Source of the DNA: an uncultured Spirochaetota bacterium | GTDB lineage: Bacteria; Spirochaetota; UBA4802; UBA5368 | DNA length: 6,953 bases | Assembly: GCA_937864375.1 (NCBI GenBank) | Contig: CALMJO010000104.1 | Location: 1-6,953 of the forward strand | Direction: 5' to 3' | Position numbers and translations under genes: made by a program | In this document: piece by piece, positions 6,091 to 6,953 of the stretch | Numbering within the stretch: the first letter of the stretch is position 1 | How the letters are laid out: each line of letters begins with the position of its first letter | Notes under the pieces: model-generated | The model's input: the letters and a program-made list of their open reading frames with translations, nothing else | Database searches by the model: none | Told to the model about the DNA's origin: nothing

Positions 6091-6119
6091 TTGACGGGAC
6101 TCAGCCGATCGGCAATAAT
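6091..6119 (+). promoter_or_regulatory. sigma70-like promoter of the dehydrogenase gene
   Basis: TTGACG (6091-6096) and AATAAT (6114-6119) each match consensus at five of six positions and are 17 bases apart. Transcription would start near 6126, giving a leader of about 33 bases before the ATG at 6159. This is the best promoter in the window and indicates that the gene is transcribed separately from the lipoprotein gene. Confidence 0.65.
6104..6113. promoter_or_regulatory. 10-bp palindrome in the dehydrogenase promoter spacer (candidate operator)
   Basis: GCCGATCGGC is a perfect 10-bp palindrome that fills the last ten bases of the spacer and touches the -10 box. It shares the CGATCG core and the exact position of the palindrome in the M23 promoter (GGCGATCGCC), though the outer two bases on each side differ. 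Confidence 0.4.
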
Positions 6120-6158
6120 CTCCGTGGTTATTAACGCAAACACTCCCGGGGGTGCGTC

Positions 6159-6905
6159 ATGGCGAAGAAGGCGGCAAAATCGAGGGGTTCGATCGGCAGG
6201 TCGGCGAAGAAGAAGGGCCTGTCCAAAAAGGGCGCCGCGCAGGGCAGGACCGCGCTCATCGCCGGGGCGAGCGGGCTCACCGGCGGGCACTGCCTGGAGT
6301 TCCTCCTCGAGAGCGCGTACTATGCCACGGTGCACGCCCTCGTCCGCCGGCCGCTCGGGATCACCCACCCGAAGCTCCGCGAGCATGTCGTGGACTTTAA
6401 CGATCCCGCGTCCGTCAGGCGCGCCGCGAAGGCGGACGACGTCTACTGCTGTCTTGGCACCACCATAAAAAAAGCGGGCTCGCAGGACGCCTTCCGCAAG
6501 GTGGACTATGAATATCCGGTCACCCTCGCGCGGGAGTCCTCTGCAAACGGGGCGAAGCGCTTCTTCATCATCAGCGCCCTGGGCGCCAATCCCAAATCGA
6601 AAATCTTCTACAGCCGCGTCAAGGGGGAGGTGGAGCGCGCCGTGCGCGAGTTCCCGTTCGAGTCGGTCCACGTGTTCCGCCCCTCGCTCCTGTTGGGTGA
6701 GCGCGCAGAGGTACGCACCGCGGAAAAAATCGGGAGCGCGCTCGCGCGCGTGGTGGGGCCCGTCATGGTGGGGCCGCTCCGGGCATACCGCGCCATTGAG
6801 GCGCGTGCGGTCGCGTGGGCCATGGTGTTCTCCGCGACGGCGCACCTGCACGGCGGGGTGATGGAGTCGAGGGAGATGCAGGCGCTGTGGGAGGGGAGGG
6901 GGTGA
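6159..6905 (+). CDS. TIP30/HTATIP2-like atypical short-chain dehydrogenase (NAD(P)-binding)
   Basis: The 248-residue protein has a Rossmann fold starting at about residue 31: TALIAGASGLTGG carries the GxxGxxG dinucleotide-binding motif (G36, G39, G42). Further hallmarks of the TIP30-like group of atypical SDRs are ALVRRPL (60-66), HPKLREHVVDF (70-80), CCLGTTIKKAGSQ (97-109), ISALGA (138-143), a YxxxK pair (Y151, K155 in YSRVKGE) and HVFRPSLLLGER (171-182). These features predict NAD(P)H binding and probably oxidoreductase activity; the substrate of bacterial members is not something I can state. Residues 1-30 form an extra tail with eight lysines and four arginines before the fold. A weak GGGGGTG ribosome site and an upstream promoter support the ATG at 6159, and no later ATG precedes the Rossmann motif. 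No signal peptide is seen, so it is cytoplasmic. The gene stands alone within what the window shows. Confidence 0.9.
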   Translation: MAKKAAKSRGSIGRSAKKKGLSKKGAAQGRTALIAGASGLTGGHCLEFLLESAYYATVHALVRRPLGITHPKLREHVVDFNDPASVRRAAKADDVYCCLGTTIKKAGSQDAFRKVDYEYPVTLARESSANGAKRFFIISALGANPKSKIFYSRVKGEVERAVREFPFESVHVFRPSLLLGERAEVRTAEKIGSALARVVGPVMVGPLRAYRAIEARAVAWAMVFSATAHLHGGVMESREMQALWEGRG

Positions 6906-6928
6906 GGGAGCAAATAATTGTTGAATGA

Positions 6929-6953
6929 ACATAATTCATCTGATGAATTATGT
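6929..6953. repeat. AT-rich perfect inverted repeat at the window's end
   Basis: ACATAATTCAT (6929-6939) and ATGAATTATGT (6943-6953) are perfect 11-bp arms around CTG. The dyad starts 23 bases after the dehydrogenase stop in a strikingly AT-rich patch (from about 6911) within otherwise GC-rich DNA. It could be a terminator whose T-tract lies beyond the window, an operator for the next gene, or an end of a mobile or repeat element. The window stops at the last base of the second arm, so its full extent is unknown. Confidence 0.6.

Noticed and set aside
5817..6932. A 371-codon minus-strand open frame across the dehydrogenase gene
   Set aside because: It is a shadow of the dehydrogenase gene, low-complexity, and crosses the predicted promoter and repeat region.

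Overview
The window is GC-rich chromosomal DNA with four complete protein genes and one partial gene. The order is: the 3' end of a methyl-accepting chemotaxis protein (+), typA/bipA (+), a secreted M23-type peptidase (-), a probable lipoprotein with a Big_2-like and a lamin-tail domain (+), and a TIP30-like atypical short-chain dehydrogenase (+). I see no mobile element, CRISPR array, tRNA, rRNA or obvious defence cassette. The chemoreceptor's style, the loose lipobox and the large M23 protein with Ig-like repeats suggest a diderm environmental bacterium, perhaps a spirochaete. That is inference; the window carries no decisive taxonomic marker.

Layout: 2-460 is the chemoreceptor tail. 461-1317 is an 857-base stretch without a convincing gene, rich in inverted repeats, including a 12-bp perfect-arm hairpin and a possible minus-strand intrinsic terminator with no gene to serve. 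1318-3138 is typA, with a good ribosome binding site and all five GTPase motifs. 3139-3200 is a short convergent spacer holding a nested inverted repeat. 3201-4994 (minus) is the M23 peptidase. 4995-5124 is a divergent promoter region. 5125-5976 is the lipoprotein. 5977-6158 holds a 15-base direct repeat and a strong sigma70-like promoter. 6159-6905 is the dehydrogenase, followed by an AT-rich perfect inverted repeat that reaches the last base of the window.

The genes do not form one pathway or a long operon. TypA is a housekeeping stress and ribosome-assembly GTPase. The M23 protein and the lipoprotein are both predicted to be exported and share a divergent promoter region, so a common envelope role is possible but unproven. 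The dehydrogenase has its own promoter. The most interesting signals are regulatory: two predicted promoters, for the M23 gene and the dehydrogenase gene, each carry a 10-bp palindrome with a CGATCG core in the same place, directly against the -10 box. Other points are the structured gene-free region before typA and the lysine-rich N-terminal tail of the dehydrogenase. I did not find convincing evidence of a new multi-gene system.
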